DNA of 64,000 nt from Tubiluchus corallicola. Its lineage: Eukaryota > Priapulida > Priapulimorpha > Priapulimorphida > Tubiluchidae. The DNA is taken from contig JAQGDQ010000128.1 in assembly GCA_030141605.1 (NCBI GenBank), positions 310,001-374,000 on the forward strand, written 5' to 3'. The position numbers and the translations under genes were made by a program. Below the pieces are notes generated by a model that did no database searches, was not told the origin of the DNA, and worked only from the letters and a program-made list of their open reading frames with translations. Shown here one piece after another: positions 10,986 to 22,510 of this stretch (positions within the stretch are counted from its first letter, which is position 1; every line of letters begins with the position of its first letter).

Positions 10986-13443
10986 ATGTTTGTTGGTCGC
11001 CAGTCTTTCGCCCACCGTCACAAACAAAACACTAATCGACAAGGTGAAATCAGACAGCAGCGATTACGGGAACTAGGTAACCCTGGTGTTTTTATTATCA
11101 TACAGTCAAAAATATTTTAGCTAGTAGATAAGATTTATAACATTTTAGCAGCAATCAAAAGATCTACAAAGCAAAATTGTGCTATTTGTTTTTACAGTTG
11201 CAACTTACTAACAAAAGAAATTAAAAAGACGGGATTGTTTATCACAAGCGCATTAATAAGTTAAAACACATTCTGCGATTTTTATTGTAATGTAGAGTTT
11301 ATAACTTTATGCGATTGACCTATGGTTAGTGAAGTGAGGTTATTTTTATTAATGTAATTTTATTACTTAAAAACGCGGAAACCAAGTAATTATGGTGCCG
11401 ATTTATGATGACTGAAGCATTGCGAAACAAGTTGTAATAATTTCAAAAGGTCCAGAAAGCCGTTTTATTTAAGTTAAAAACTTGTATTTCGTGAATTTGA
11501 AAACCGTCGATTTATGCATTTACTTGCATATTTGTACTTCAACAAAGACGTTTTTGTATTTGTAGAAGACGGATTTTTTCAAATGAGAAATTTTAAAATG
11601 GTAAAATCATAAATAATATTAAGGTTTTATAAATTTGTTTTGAGTGTACATGTCTACATTGATTTACAGAGTTAAAAGAATTACAAAGAGGGGATGATCT
11701 TGAAGATATATTTGGAATATCGAGAAACAGACAACAACCCCAGAACCATGTAGAAGTGTCGTCACCACCACGCAGACCTTCTTCTGTTCCTCCTAGACAC
11801 ACCAGTTTAGAAGCACCTCCTGAAACTGCTGCACCGATAACTGAGGCTCCCAAAGGGGTCTCCCCCGCTAATTTACAACCAGCAGTGAATAATGCTCAAC
11901 AAAACAATACTGGGAATGGTAAATACAGACAGTTGCGAGATTCCCGAACGTCGTCACCGATATTTTCTCAATCGAAACTGGTAAGTAGAACATTTTGTAG
12001 ATTAGTAACCCATCAAAGAAAAGTGGCCAGAACAACAAAATGGTATTCTTAATTATTTTTATCTGCTTGAATCAGTGGATAACGCCTTGTAATCATAGTA
12101 CTGGTAACAGTAACGGTGACAGTAATTGTAACAGTAGCAGTAACGGTGACAGTAAATGGTAACAGTAGCAGTAACGGTGACAGTAAATGGTAACGTAACA
12201 GCAACGGTGACAATAATTGTTACGTGACAGTAACAGTAACAGTAACGGTGACAATAACTGTAACAGTAACAGTAACAGTGACAATATTTGTAACAGCAAC
12301 ACTAACGGTGACAGTAATTGTAACAGTAACAGTAATGGTGACAATAATTGTAACAGTAGCAGTAACGGTGTCAGTAAATGGTAACGTAACAGCAACGGTG
12401 GCAGTAATTGTAACGTGACAGTAACGATGGCAATAATTGTAACAGTAACAGTAACAGTAACAGTAACAGTAACGGTGACAGTAACTGTAACTGTAACAGT
12501 AACAGTGACAATATTTGTAACAGTAACACTAACGATGACAGTAACTGTAACAGTAACAGTAACTGTGACAATAATTGTAACAGTAACAGCAACGGTGACA
12601 GTGACAGTAATTGTAACAGCAACAGTAACAATGGCCGTAACAGTAATAATAACAATTACAGTGACAATAATAATAACAGTTGCCGTTAGTAAGTAACAGT
12701 TATAGTAGCATAAACAGCAATAGGAAGGCAACAGTAACATTAGCAGAATAACAAAAACAGTAAAAAATATAATAGTGAAAGTTGCTATTAATGGTCATGT
12801 TAATTACAAACTTTTACAGGTTGTGCAATGTGAACCACCGGGTGACTTTCTTGTTCCATCCATAATGGCGTGTCTGGTTTTCCAGATGTGTGTGGGAGCA
12901 ATCGCGATCTACTTTTCTTTACAGGTGAGCTAAGTAGGTGTTAAGTGTTAATCTGTTTCGGGAAATTCTTCAAAGCTCGAATTAGATATATGCAACTTTA
13001 AGAAACTTGATTTAGCAAAGGTTTTCATGAACGATGAATGCAATTTATGCACCGTAATTGATATTGCCTGGTGAACGTCGAGGTGTAAAAGGCACTCATA
13101 AAGTTCGACTATTAGCTTCGAAATATGGTTTTGAAATAAGCAACCTTCTTATAAATCAAGCTTTAGATATAGGCTTTCCTAGAAATCATCACATATTTTG
13201 ATGTGATGTCATTTGATGTGATCCCACATATAACAATCACGACTTTCTGTTAATTGGACGTTCTCTTTTTTATAGACGAGGAAGTTAAACGCGCAGCAGT
13301 TCTATTCCAGAGCCGAGAAGACGGCTTTCTGGGCCAGAACTCTGGTCATTGTGGCAATTATCACTGGACTTTTCCTATATGGTGTTCTAATTGCCGTCGC
13401 ATTTGGCGTATTAAAAAGTTACGAATGGACAACGTTAGCATAA
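10986..13443 (+). CDS. Dispanin/CD225-domain membrane protein, 4 exons, 224 aa
   Basis: Exons join in phase at 10986-11076, 11670-11980, 12820-12924 and 13276-13443 (stop 13441-13443), all with GT-AG introns. The N-terminal half is cytosolic-type, polar and Pro/Ser/Thr/Gln-rich (about residues 40-134), with a charged stretch across the exon 1/2 joint. Residues 139-147 (EPPGDFLVP) open the CD225 domain. A hydrophobic segment at about 144-168, a short basic loop with KLNAQQFYSRAEK, and a second hydrophobic segment at about 189-215 follow, ending in a short tail. This two-segment layout defines the dispanin family (IFITM, PRRT, SYNDIG and TMEM91 types), which acts in membrane fusion control, trafficking or synapse assembly depending on the member. 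I cannot assign a subfamily. Start choice: first ATG of the exon, read in phase. The initiating exon could extend further upstream. Confidence 0.85.
12095..12720. repeat. Minisatellite of GTAACA / GGTGACA units in dispanin intron 2
   Basis: About 625 bases built from six-base variants of AACAGT, AACGGT and GACAGT, with higher-order runs in which AACGGTGACA alternates with ATTGTAACAGT. It lies wholly between exon 2 (ends 11980) and exon 3 (starts 12820). Open frames in it on both strands encode only Thr-Val or Leu-rich repeats and are artefacts. The array begins about 115 bases after the donor and ends about 100 bases before the acceptor. Confidence 0.9.
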
Positions 13444-13686
13444 TCTTTCGGCAACACAATTTTTACTTTACCACGGCAAAGACGCCGTGGTTGAAACCGT
13501 CTTTGAGTTTGATGTGATCAAGTTTTAATGTATAAGTTGCTCAAACTATTGGAGACATTAATCATTTAAAATGAACTCTCCGTGTAAGCCTACTTCACTG
13601 GCGTGAAGCCTTGAAAAATTACTCCTGAATTTGGATGATTTGGCGAGGACAGACTCAATATGGGTAATATGGTGTTCAGATTGAAA

Positions 13687-13812
13687 GTTTTGAAAGCGGG
13701 CACATGCAGAACAGCACAACTCAACTTTCGATACTTCAAAATCTGCGTAGTTTTGAAAGCGGGCACATGCAGAGCAGCACAACTCAACTTTCGATACTTC
13801 AAAGTCTGCGTT
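13687..13812. repeat. Tandem duplication, 63 bp unit, two copies
   Basis: GTTTTGAAAGCGGGCACATG starts both copies (13687 and 13750) and the 63-base units differ at only a few positions. The duplication lies in the 3' flank of the dispanin gene, probably in its 3' UTR. The unit is a multiple of three, so an antisense frame stays open through both copies. I see no other support for that frame. Confidence 0.85.
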
Positions 13813-16800
13813 GCTTGAGCAACTTCTTAGTTTATATTTGCAAATATATTTGCTTGTAATACTTAATTGCATATTGGATATACACCGATTAAGAAAATTG
13901 ATTTACAAAAGCCCAAATAATTTGTGTTTTTGCTTCAAACACTTTTCCTACAAAAAGTATTATGTGGCTGTTTTCATAAAGGAGTAGTACACGAAAACAA
14001 TATTGTACTAAAACTCGAGACTTGAGACAGAATTAGTAATTCTGTTTTTCAAGTTTTTTAATTAATAATAACTTAAAGCACACTAACCTTTATCAGAACT
14101 AAAGCTTAAGGTTTTGGGCGAATTAATTTGTTTCATCAATTACTTACTGCAAATAAGCACTGCTTTTTACTAGCGTCTTGTTGAGGTAAAAATACTAAGT
14201 ACACAGAGAGTTATGGGGCAAGAAGGATAAAGTTCAGCTCCGCTATTACAAGCTACTGACCGTAAATTGTAGGGCATAATAATATCACTGAAGCCAGAGC
14301 CATCATCAGAAAATAAATTACGAAAGGAACATTGTTGCGTACAATAGGTTTTATTGTGGGTAATATTAGCACTGCATGCTATAGGTAATACGGTACGAGG
14401 CACCAGTAATTACTAAATGAAAAGGAAATTATCGAACTTCTAGTACTATTATGGTTCGGTAAGCTTGGCATCCCTTTCACACTATAATTGTTACAGGCCC
14501 AAACTTGCAAAAGTTTCTGTAGTTTTGAACATGTTGTGTTTTAACTCTTAATTTATTGTTTTAACTTGAGGTTGTTAAAATTTTAGTCGATTGAATAGTC
14601 TGTTGTGGACTAATGTTCTTTGTATGTAATGTGAATCGACGTAAAATAAACTTATTTACTTGCTTGCTTGCTCACTTGCTCGGTCGCTCACTTACTCACT
14701 TGCTCATTCACTCACTCGCTCGCTCACTCACTCACTCACTTACATACTCACACATTCCCTCACTCGCTCGCTCACTTACTCACTTATTTGCTTGTAACGT
14801 ACGTTACATTCTCTTGGTTCAAGATTCATTTAAATCTGACAAAAATAGTCATTAATAAAAAAAATGTTGAACGAAATTAGTATAAATAACATCTTGTTAC
14901 GCTTCTTTTTCGTACGTTACCAGAGTAAATTTACATCGTTTAGCGCAAAATCAAAATACTCATCACATACTATTATCATTTGCCCTCGTGTTCATGTGAA
15001 TAGGTTATGAACGTGGGCAGAATTAGAAACATGATAACAAGGACACTGTTGTAAACAGCATGAAAACTGTAGAATATTTTACTGCTCGAGGCATATTCGA
15101 TACGGAGGTTGTTTTGTAGAAACAAATGGACTTTCGCTTAGCCATTTTTGTAACCCCCTAGTTCAGCACGTGAAAATGCATTTGCGTCCTTAAAGTAATC
15201 TATTCATCCAGTCCTTCACAAAGCAAATACGTCATCTCGTCTTTACTGAGGAATGGAATTTTTGACGACACTCAATCTAGGAGACCGCTTGATATGATGT
15301 AACGTGAAATTTCGGTTGATGTTTCTTTCACTTATCCTGAGTCGTGGCAAAAAAGGTTGAGAACAATTTCTGTAGATTTACGCCACTTTTATGTGGTTTG
15401 AGGAGAGACGTAAATTTAGTTTCAGCTTTTGATCTTTTGCATGAATGCGGTGTCTTCAAATTCCTTCGACAAAATCCTAGATGAGTTACAATATGAGATC
15501 TTCGTTAAGCCAAGCGTATTTACCTTGTGTGAAAATAGTTTTTACCCTGAATGTTGTATAACTTGCATTAGCCATTATCAACAGGCACATTGGCTATTAG
15601 TTCCATATTCCACGTTGCCGTATTATCTTATAGTGTCCAGGCGTCATGTCCTAACATAGAGTAACATTGTTCAACTAATTGCCTGTGGAAGCTACTGGAC
15701 CATGACTTGCTGTGTAAAATGGCTTCTCAGAATTTCTGTACACTTTTAAAAAAATTCCCTTTTGACCTTTTATTATAAGCGGTCACTGATGGCGTATTCA
15801 CCTCCATAAACAAAGATAATTTTGAGTTAGCATACATGTATACTGATGTATAAAAGGGCATATGTAAACCATGATGATCACGTTTAGCTGTATATACACC
15901 ATGACAGCTTTTGGAACCATTACATATATTTTGTGCAGACTGAATAAAATAACATACTTATTTTTATTATTTAACTTACCAGTTATGTGTGTGTTCAGAT
16001 GACAGAATTGTGTATTATTATTGAAGAGCACAAATTAAAATAATTAAATATATTTTATACATAATAGATTAATTAAATTTGATTTATAAGTATGATATAT
16101 GGCACCAATAAATTATAAAATTGTATATTCGCGATTGTAAACTTAATGAAAACACTTAATGCAAAAAGTTGCATGTATTATGATTAGGAAATACAACACA
16201 GACTGGTAGGGATAGGACCTGGCTGAAAAGCGAAATGCGTTATGTATGTTTTCCGGCATTTGTTTTAATCTCAGCTTCCCTAAAATTTGCATACTTTGAT
16301 TTTAATGACTTGCAATAATATTATAATTGTGCTTAAACGAGTGCGCGTATGTGACGATTAAAAAGCAGCAGAGAGGGCCTTGGACAAGGTGCAGACCCCT
16401 TTTGCTGCGCTTTTAAAGATATGTGAATTTTTGTAAATGCTCTATTTCAAGTGTTTTTCAAAGTGCAGAACATCTAGACGAAAAAAACGTCAAACTATTT
16501 GTCTGCACAATTTCAAGGTTCCTTGCCATTTTAGGAAAAATCACGAGTTTGATTACCTTGCTTAAACATGAAAATGCTTGCTTTCAAACTAAAAAATTGC
16601 GAGGTTTTCTTGATAATTCTTAGCTTTGCTGTTGCCGCTGTTATATCATCTTCCTTTTCGTCTTATACATTACACCTCTACACATGAAAACTTCAGACAT
16701 AAAGACATGCAATGGTTTTGATGTTTTACTTGGAAACGCATCAGTGCATCTTCCCTTTCTTCAGATTAATTTCATTTTTGTAACTTTGCGATTTATCTGC

Positions 16801-18420
16801 AAGTTCATATTTTTGACAGTAATTAAGATGCTCGGCCTCATCGTAGCAACTTATCAGTCATTTGCGTATTCTTACATTAAAATGCGAGTGCTAGTCCAGC
16901 GTCTTAACGTTACGCATCTTATTTTACCGCCAAGTTTTTATAAAATAATATAACCGGTTTAGCTGCATTCCGCCTTGTGACTTTAAGCTTGACAGCTTTC
17001 TGACCCGTAAGTATGCAACCGTGTCCAATGGAGAAACATGCAAGCAAGCAGCACAGCTGTCCTACAAAACTATTGTTATGTGTTCCTAATCTGTGACATT
17101 GTACTTTTAAAGAACTGATGAGCTTTTTGAAATACGTTATATCGGTTAAACGTTTGTGGTTTTCTATTGCTTACATATAGGTACAGATAATGACGAAACT
17201 AGGTATTTATCATTTATACTATTGAAGTGCTATTATAGTCTGGATGAGCGTTATATATTAGCATAGAGTGTCGAGATTTTATCATGATCGTGTTGAAAAG
17301 CAATTGTGCCACAGAATTACTAAAGCGATTAGGCTAATTTTTATTACCAAGGCACGCAAGTCGCTTGCAACAAAAATGCAATATTAGGTTTTGTTTTGAT
17401 TCTCTTTCACTATTACGTAGTGTCGCCACCCGCGGTGTTTGATATGTAACTATTTGTATGTCTCGAAGCTTTAATTGCAGCCAGCCTACTTAAAATCATG
17501 ACTCGTAAAGTTAAGAGACACCAATTCTGGTAAGTATTTGGTCATGTGATGGTAGGATTGTCTATACAGTACTTGAGCAAAACGTGGGTGTATCCAGGAT
17601 TTTAGAAATATAAGTTCTGCTCCCTGCCAGAGCATGTATAGTCACCGTAATTATAAATGAGTCAAGAGCTTTTTCGCGAGGAAATTTTAGATCTGATAAT
17701 TTTCTCGTTGAGCAAACTTTTGTCGTAAGTGTCATGGTGTAAAAATAAAATAAATAAATATTTTAAAAGAAAAATTACAAGTAATCATGAAGTATGACTT
17801 AATCATAAAAAAGCGAATTCAGGTCACTCACATGAGCGTTTCAATGTTCAAGAGATGAGGGAATTTAAGAATAGTATCGTGGACGACCGAAGAATTTTTA
17901 AAAAAGAATAAATAAATTTAAATTAAGTAAATTAAGTAAGTAAATAATTGGCACAAAACAACTTGTCCGGATAGTGAGAACTTCGAAAAATGTTAATATT
18001 CTCCGTTACTGTAATCATTTGTTTACACTGCACAGTTACACATACATTGTTCGCTCTCAAGGTAATTACTTATAGCGGCCCTTACCATTATTTCTGCACT
18101 GTGCTCGAGATCCTCGATAACCTCATACTTTTGCTTTAATGTGTAAATGCTACAATCATATGTGTAAAAAGTCTTCACAGTAAAATATGTTTTCAACTGC
18201 TCTTTCATTTACAACTATATAACGACATTTTGAATTTCAGTGTGAGAACTTTCAGTTAATGTTTCTGTAATTGCACTCCTCCCATTATCTGCCTGTAATG
18301 ACAGAAAATCTTTTTTACATCAAAAGTAAACCGCCCCTTTACGACCGTAAGTGAATTACTGAAACGTCACCTATTTTCACTTCTTTGCAGTAAGAATTTT
18401 ATTCAATGTTCCAATTCTGT
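13813..18420. other. Gene-poor stretch
   Basis: No gene supported on either strand. It contains a tetranucleotide-type CTCA/CTTG/CTCG microsatellite at 14658-14790. The short open frames (for example 15429-15659, 16423-16623 and 16684-16953) show no recognisable family and have AT-driven composition. Confidence 0.4.
14658..14790. repeat. (CTCA/CTTG/CTCG)n microsatellite
   Basis: Imperfect four-base repeats (TTGC, CTCA, CTCG, CTTA) over about 130 bases. The overlapping open frames encode only Ser/Leu/Thr/His-rich repeats. Confidence 0.85.
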
Positions 18421-18427
18421 TCATGTA

Positions 18428-19190
18428 TTTATTATTATTATTGTTGTTGTTGTTGTTCTTGTTGTTATTGTTATTATTATTATTATTATTATCAACATCA
18501 TCATCATCATCATCATTGTAATAGCGAAAATTTCTAATTATCGTAAAACAAAATGGGCCGATGGCCTCAACAAAGTCTTCATCAAGTTTATCAGTGGTAT
18601 TTAATTTAACTACTGCTGTATTGTGTTTAACCACTTATACGCACATGGGTAGGAAAAGCAAAAGTTTTTGCAGACATCCTATTAGTAAACACATTTTGGG
18701 CAATGGTCACGTGTTAGCTTTAACTAGCACTCACAATATGTGCTTTTTTATCTAGAAATTTTTTTGCATGGCATTATAACTAACACTTAGGTGAATGTTG
18801 TGTAAATACTACTTCTTTTGGTGTCATCTCCATAGAAGGTGGACTGTCTGGACTCTCCAATCGCATCTATTCTCTGCCAACCTCACACATTCAGGATATG
18901 ACGTTTCCATTCAATTCATCGTATCTATAATAGACTTCTTCTTTTGCTCTAAAAGAATGCGATTCACTAGGATGTTCACTTCTGATGTATCATCCTATGC
19001 TCATCGCCATTGTTTTGGTCTTCACATTTATTCTAAGTCCATTTATTTCACTATATTCCTTCCTACTGTAAGTGCTTCCTCATATCTTACTAAAAGTGCA
19101 CATAACACAAGTTGCTTAAAATTTACACTCTGGCAAGTCCTCGACTTCTTCGTAGTAAGTCTTGACAAAATTAGGCAGTAAAACACATTT
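18428..19190 (-). mobile_element. Decayed LINE (non-LTR retrotransposon) fragment
   Basis: Read on the minus strand, about 19000-19070 translates to a segment containing EYSEINGLRINVKTKTMAM. This matches the reverse-transcriptase region just after the catalytic site, where LINEs have a 'GLKINVKKTK' type motif. Stops and frame changes follow, so it is non-functional. Further along the strand, at about 18500-18590, there is a C-terminal-like stretch (LDEDFVEAIGPF). The sequence then ends in ATGATGATG and AATAATAAT microsatellite at 18428-18520, as expected for a LINE 3' tail. The 5' part is missing. Treating the two parts as one insertion is inferred from order and spacing. Confidence 0.55.
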
Positions 19191-20159
19191 TCTAACTACC
19201 ACTAGTTAACAGTTAAGAAATTTGTAGCAGGTCCGCCGAATCGTCATGTTAAAACTCATATTGGTGGCCATATTTATTAAAAATTATAATGGTTTACATC
19301 GTTTTTTTGCTCTCACCTAAATTGTAGTATTCAAATATTAAAATGAAAACGTGAGGAATGGAGTACATTGTGCCAACAGGAATGAATCTTGTTATCCACA
19401 TTGTATTCAGAGATATGTCAGGCTACTACTAAATGTTGGTTTTTTTTGTAGCAATAAAACAAATAAATGATTATACAATATACAGCATATATAGCTGGTT
19501 AGTAGTTTCTACCAGGACTAGCAAGAGAGATTTTTATAAGATGTCTGCAGAAGCGGTTCTTTTGTACCATGTGTGTGTCAAGATTTCAAGTTTTTTATTG
19601 AAACTTCTCGATCAAAGTATAAGAGACTTGTAGTTTTCAAGAACAGTGTTGGAGCTCACTAAGGACGTTGGGCATTAATATCTTATTCTCTATGAAGTGA
19701 GGATAAATAATGATATGTTAGCATGTATAGTGAAAGATAGGTAATCAATTGATAATTATGAGGAAATGTGATTATTTGTAATCTTAATGCCATTATTATT
19801 ATTACTAAACATCACGAAAATGTGATTATACATATGCCTTTTTCCAATGGGCGTTTCGAAAATACAATTAACTTAGCAAACAGGTTAAATTGACGATTTT
19901 ATATGTTATCATGTATCTGTTTTAACAAATCTTCTTTTATATAGTTCGGCAAGTTACACAGAATCCAGCTTTTCAGCAAATTCCCTATCCCAGGCTTGCA
20001 ATAAATATAGTGGTTAAGTAATAACCAAAATAGACATTTGGGGAATAGTATATTTGAACATAATGCGGTTAAGAATATATATATATATATATATATATAT
20101 CATATATCATACATATATATCATATATCATACATATATATATATATATATCATACATAC

Positions 20160-20197
<38 letters not shown>

Positions 20198-20386
20198 GAA
20201 ATGGGGCAGGCTTTCCTTTCTTTGTCTTGTAGAGCCTAGTATCAATAACTATTATGTTCAACTACGTTACTACATGTAGGCATTCATATGTAACGCTTGT
20301 ACACAATATTTTAACATATGCCTGAGTAAATATTATACGTACTGCTGTAAATGTCGTACAGGTTGCACTGATGTAACTTTGATACC
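19191..20386. other. Intergenic, with (TA)n microsatellite upstream of the next gene
   Basis: No gene seen. A TA/CATA dinucleotide array occupies about 20076-20197 and ends about 190 bases upstream of the ATG at 20387. No TATA box can be singled out within such sequence. Confidence 0.5.
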
Positions 20387-21684
20387 ATGCTGCTAAAGTC
20401 CAATCATAACACTCGGTTGATGCGACCGTTTCTGGGCTACCAGAACTTGGACAGTGACGACTTGTGTGATCACACGGATCTAAACAGCACTGGTGATTAC
20501 ATAGCAATTGTTCCCGTAATACCTTGTAACCTTGAGGAACTCGAAGCTATTGGGATAAGTCCTAAGGAATCCGAGTATCTCATACCAAGTGTTTCTTGTG
20601 CGAAATGGAAGACTAGATTACGGAAAATGCATAAATCAGTAAAGAAACGTCGCAGAAAATCCAAAAGTAAGCCTAATATTATTAAACGATGGAAGTATAA
20701 GAAGTTGGATTGTGATCATTGTGAAAGCGAAAGTGACGATCTTCGTTGTGATCCTAAACAGGAAACTCAGGTGGATGCTGTTGAGTTTAAAGACAGAAAT
20801 GAGAGAGTAGAGAACTTGAATAATGAACTAACGGAGAATTTAGACAAATATGCGCATAAAACTAATGTACAGCTAACTCACCACAACTGCGTTAGAACTG
20901 ATTATGATAGAATTGAAGCACTGGAAAAAGGTGTTGTCTCCCCGAATCAAAAACCGAAAAAGAAGAAACTTAAAAAAAAGGTGAGTTATGCAGGAGAAGT
21001 ACCAAAAAGCTCATTTCTTGATAATTGATTTTTGTTGCTTCGACACTTTTTTTATTTTAACTTTTTGCATCAAGCTCATTTCTTGATAATTCGATTTGTT
21101 GCTTCAACACTTCTTTTATCTTAACTTTTTGCATCGATATTGTGACGACTTTTCCGAAATTTTGACTGATTTCAGTAGTTCGATTTATTGTCTCAATCAT
21201 TTGTGTCATACAATTTTGATTAGTGCAATAACTAATCTTAAACATCTCAACGATTAACAGACCTTGTTACACACAAAAGGCTGTGCTGCTCAAAATCCAA
21301 TAAATTAATTAACTAAACATTCAAGGTGCTGATCTTAACATAATAATAAATTTTAAGTCTAGCTTATAGCTTTTAAAATAAACTGAAAATCTGAAATGAT
21401 CTTACTTCAGTAATTTTTTCTCGAGAAATGTTTAAGAATATCAATTACGCAATCGGTTGTCAGCAGTTAAACACTTTTTCTAATGATTATTAACATTATG
21501 TGCATAGGTGAAGAAAGGGGCATGGAAAGCTGCCAAGTCTACATGGAAGTATCTTCGTATTGGATTGATGAACTTGTACCCAACCCTGCATACCCCAATG
21601 GATGCAGATGCTTGGACTCGAGCTTATTATCGACGGAACAACTATTATCAAGACGGGTTTACCTACAAATGTACAAGTGTATAA
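20387..21684 (+). CDS. Basic protein of unknown function, 2 exons, 256 aa
   Basis: Exon 1 is 20387-20980, where AAG is followed by the donor GTGAGT. Exon 2 is 21508-21684 after TGTGCATAG, in phase 0, with stop at 21682-21684. The N-terminal part is acidic and polar (LDSDDLCDHTD at about 22-32). A Lys/Arg cluster with KKRRRKSK lies at about 85-97, an acidic Glu/Asn-rich middle follows, and a second Lys cluster (KPKKKKLKKK) ends exon 1. Exon 2 continues as VKKGAWKAAKSTWKYLRIGL and then a Tyr-rich tail. There is no signal peptide. The join of a KKLKK cluster to a short K-x-x-x-Y-x-x-I-G-L segment resembles the C-terminal part of vertebrate C1orf115/RDD1, but the match is short and made by eye, so no name is given. 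Clean splice signals and a long open exon in AT-rich DNA argue for a real gene. Confidence 0.65.
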
Positions 21685-22510
21685 CATTGTAATTGTTTAT
21701 ATTTTTAAGTACGCTATAATTACACTCCGTAAGGAGCCAGTGAGCGGATAAAAACGGACGATAGATGCTCAAAAACTGAATGAAAGTGCCAAATCATTGC
21801 ACAGAAAAACAGCAAAATGCTGAGTGCTCGAGAAACAGCAACACTGATTAATATTGTAATTCAGGTTTATTAGGCTAATAACTGATGACGTGTTTAAACG
21901 TGTTGAAATCTTTTAAAACGAAGACAAATGCCATCTGTGTCATCATGTACCAACATCGTATTCCCCTTGATCACACAGTCTTTGATAGCAGCCCAAATAC
22001 GCACATCTCCACTTGTTTACTCCTTTATGAATAAGGCTGGTCTCCTCACAAGCACCTGTTTTTCCACAGAACCCGCGGCTGTTGTTTGTCAATTATTTTT
22101 GTTGAAATCATTAAAAAATTAGACGTCTAGACTGGTGGGGGATCGTTTTGTTAAAAAAAAGCCGTGATGATAAAAACGAAATTATCGCAATTATTCGTGT
22201 AAAAAAGTAAAAGATAATATACATATATAGTACTACGCATGTATAGTAATAATAATAATTCTCATTATTGATGATAATAATAGATCTCGACCGGTATAAT
22301 GTTTATAAACATTAGTACCTTTAGTTAAAATAAAAAGCAATAACAATAAAAATAATAAGAGATTTCGCGTATATTATGCATATGTACTTTGATTTTACGG
22401 TATAAAAGGGCGTTCGTAAATCATATCAGCGCTTGTAATTACTAGTGATTTTTTTCACTAACCAGTATTAGTGAGTCGCCTACTTGCAAATAGAAGCACA
22501 CATCTATTTC
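21685..22510. other. Intergenic between convergent genes
   Basis: Holds the 3' UTRs of the plus-strand gene ending at 21684 and the minus-strand Arf gene ending at 22511. Short AAT/ATA runs lie at 22245-22360. No gene or RNA is recognised. Confidence 0.5.

Noticed and set aside
12093-12740. Long frames on both strands encoding Thr-Val or Leu-rich repeats (up to 215 codons)
   Set aside because: They follow the minisatellite unit, lie inside a confirmed intron and encode only repeats.
13558-13872. Antisense frame with a duplicated 21-residue unit
   Set aside because: The repeat comes from a 63 bp DNA duplication in the 3' flank of the dispanin gene; no splice signals, start context or homology support a protein.
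22400-22410. TATAAAAGGG on the plus strand
   Set aside because: No plus-strand gene follows; the region is the 3' flank of a minus-strand Arf gene.
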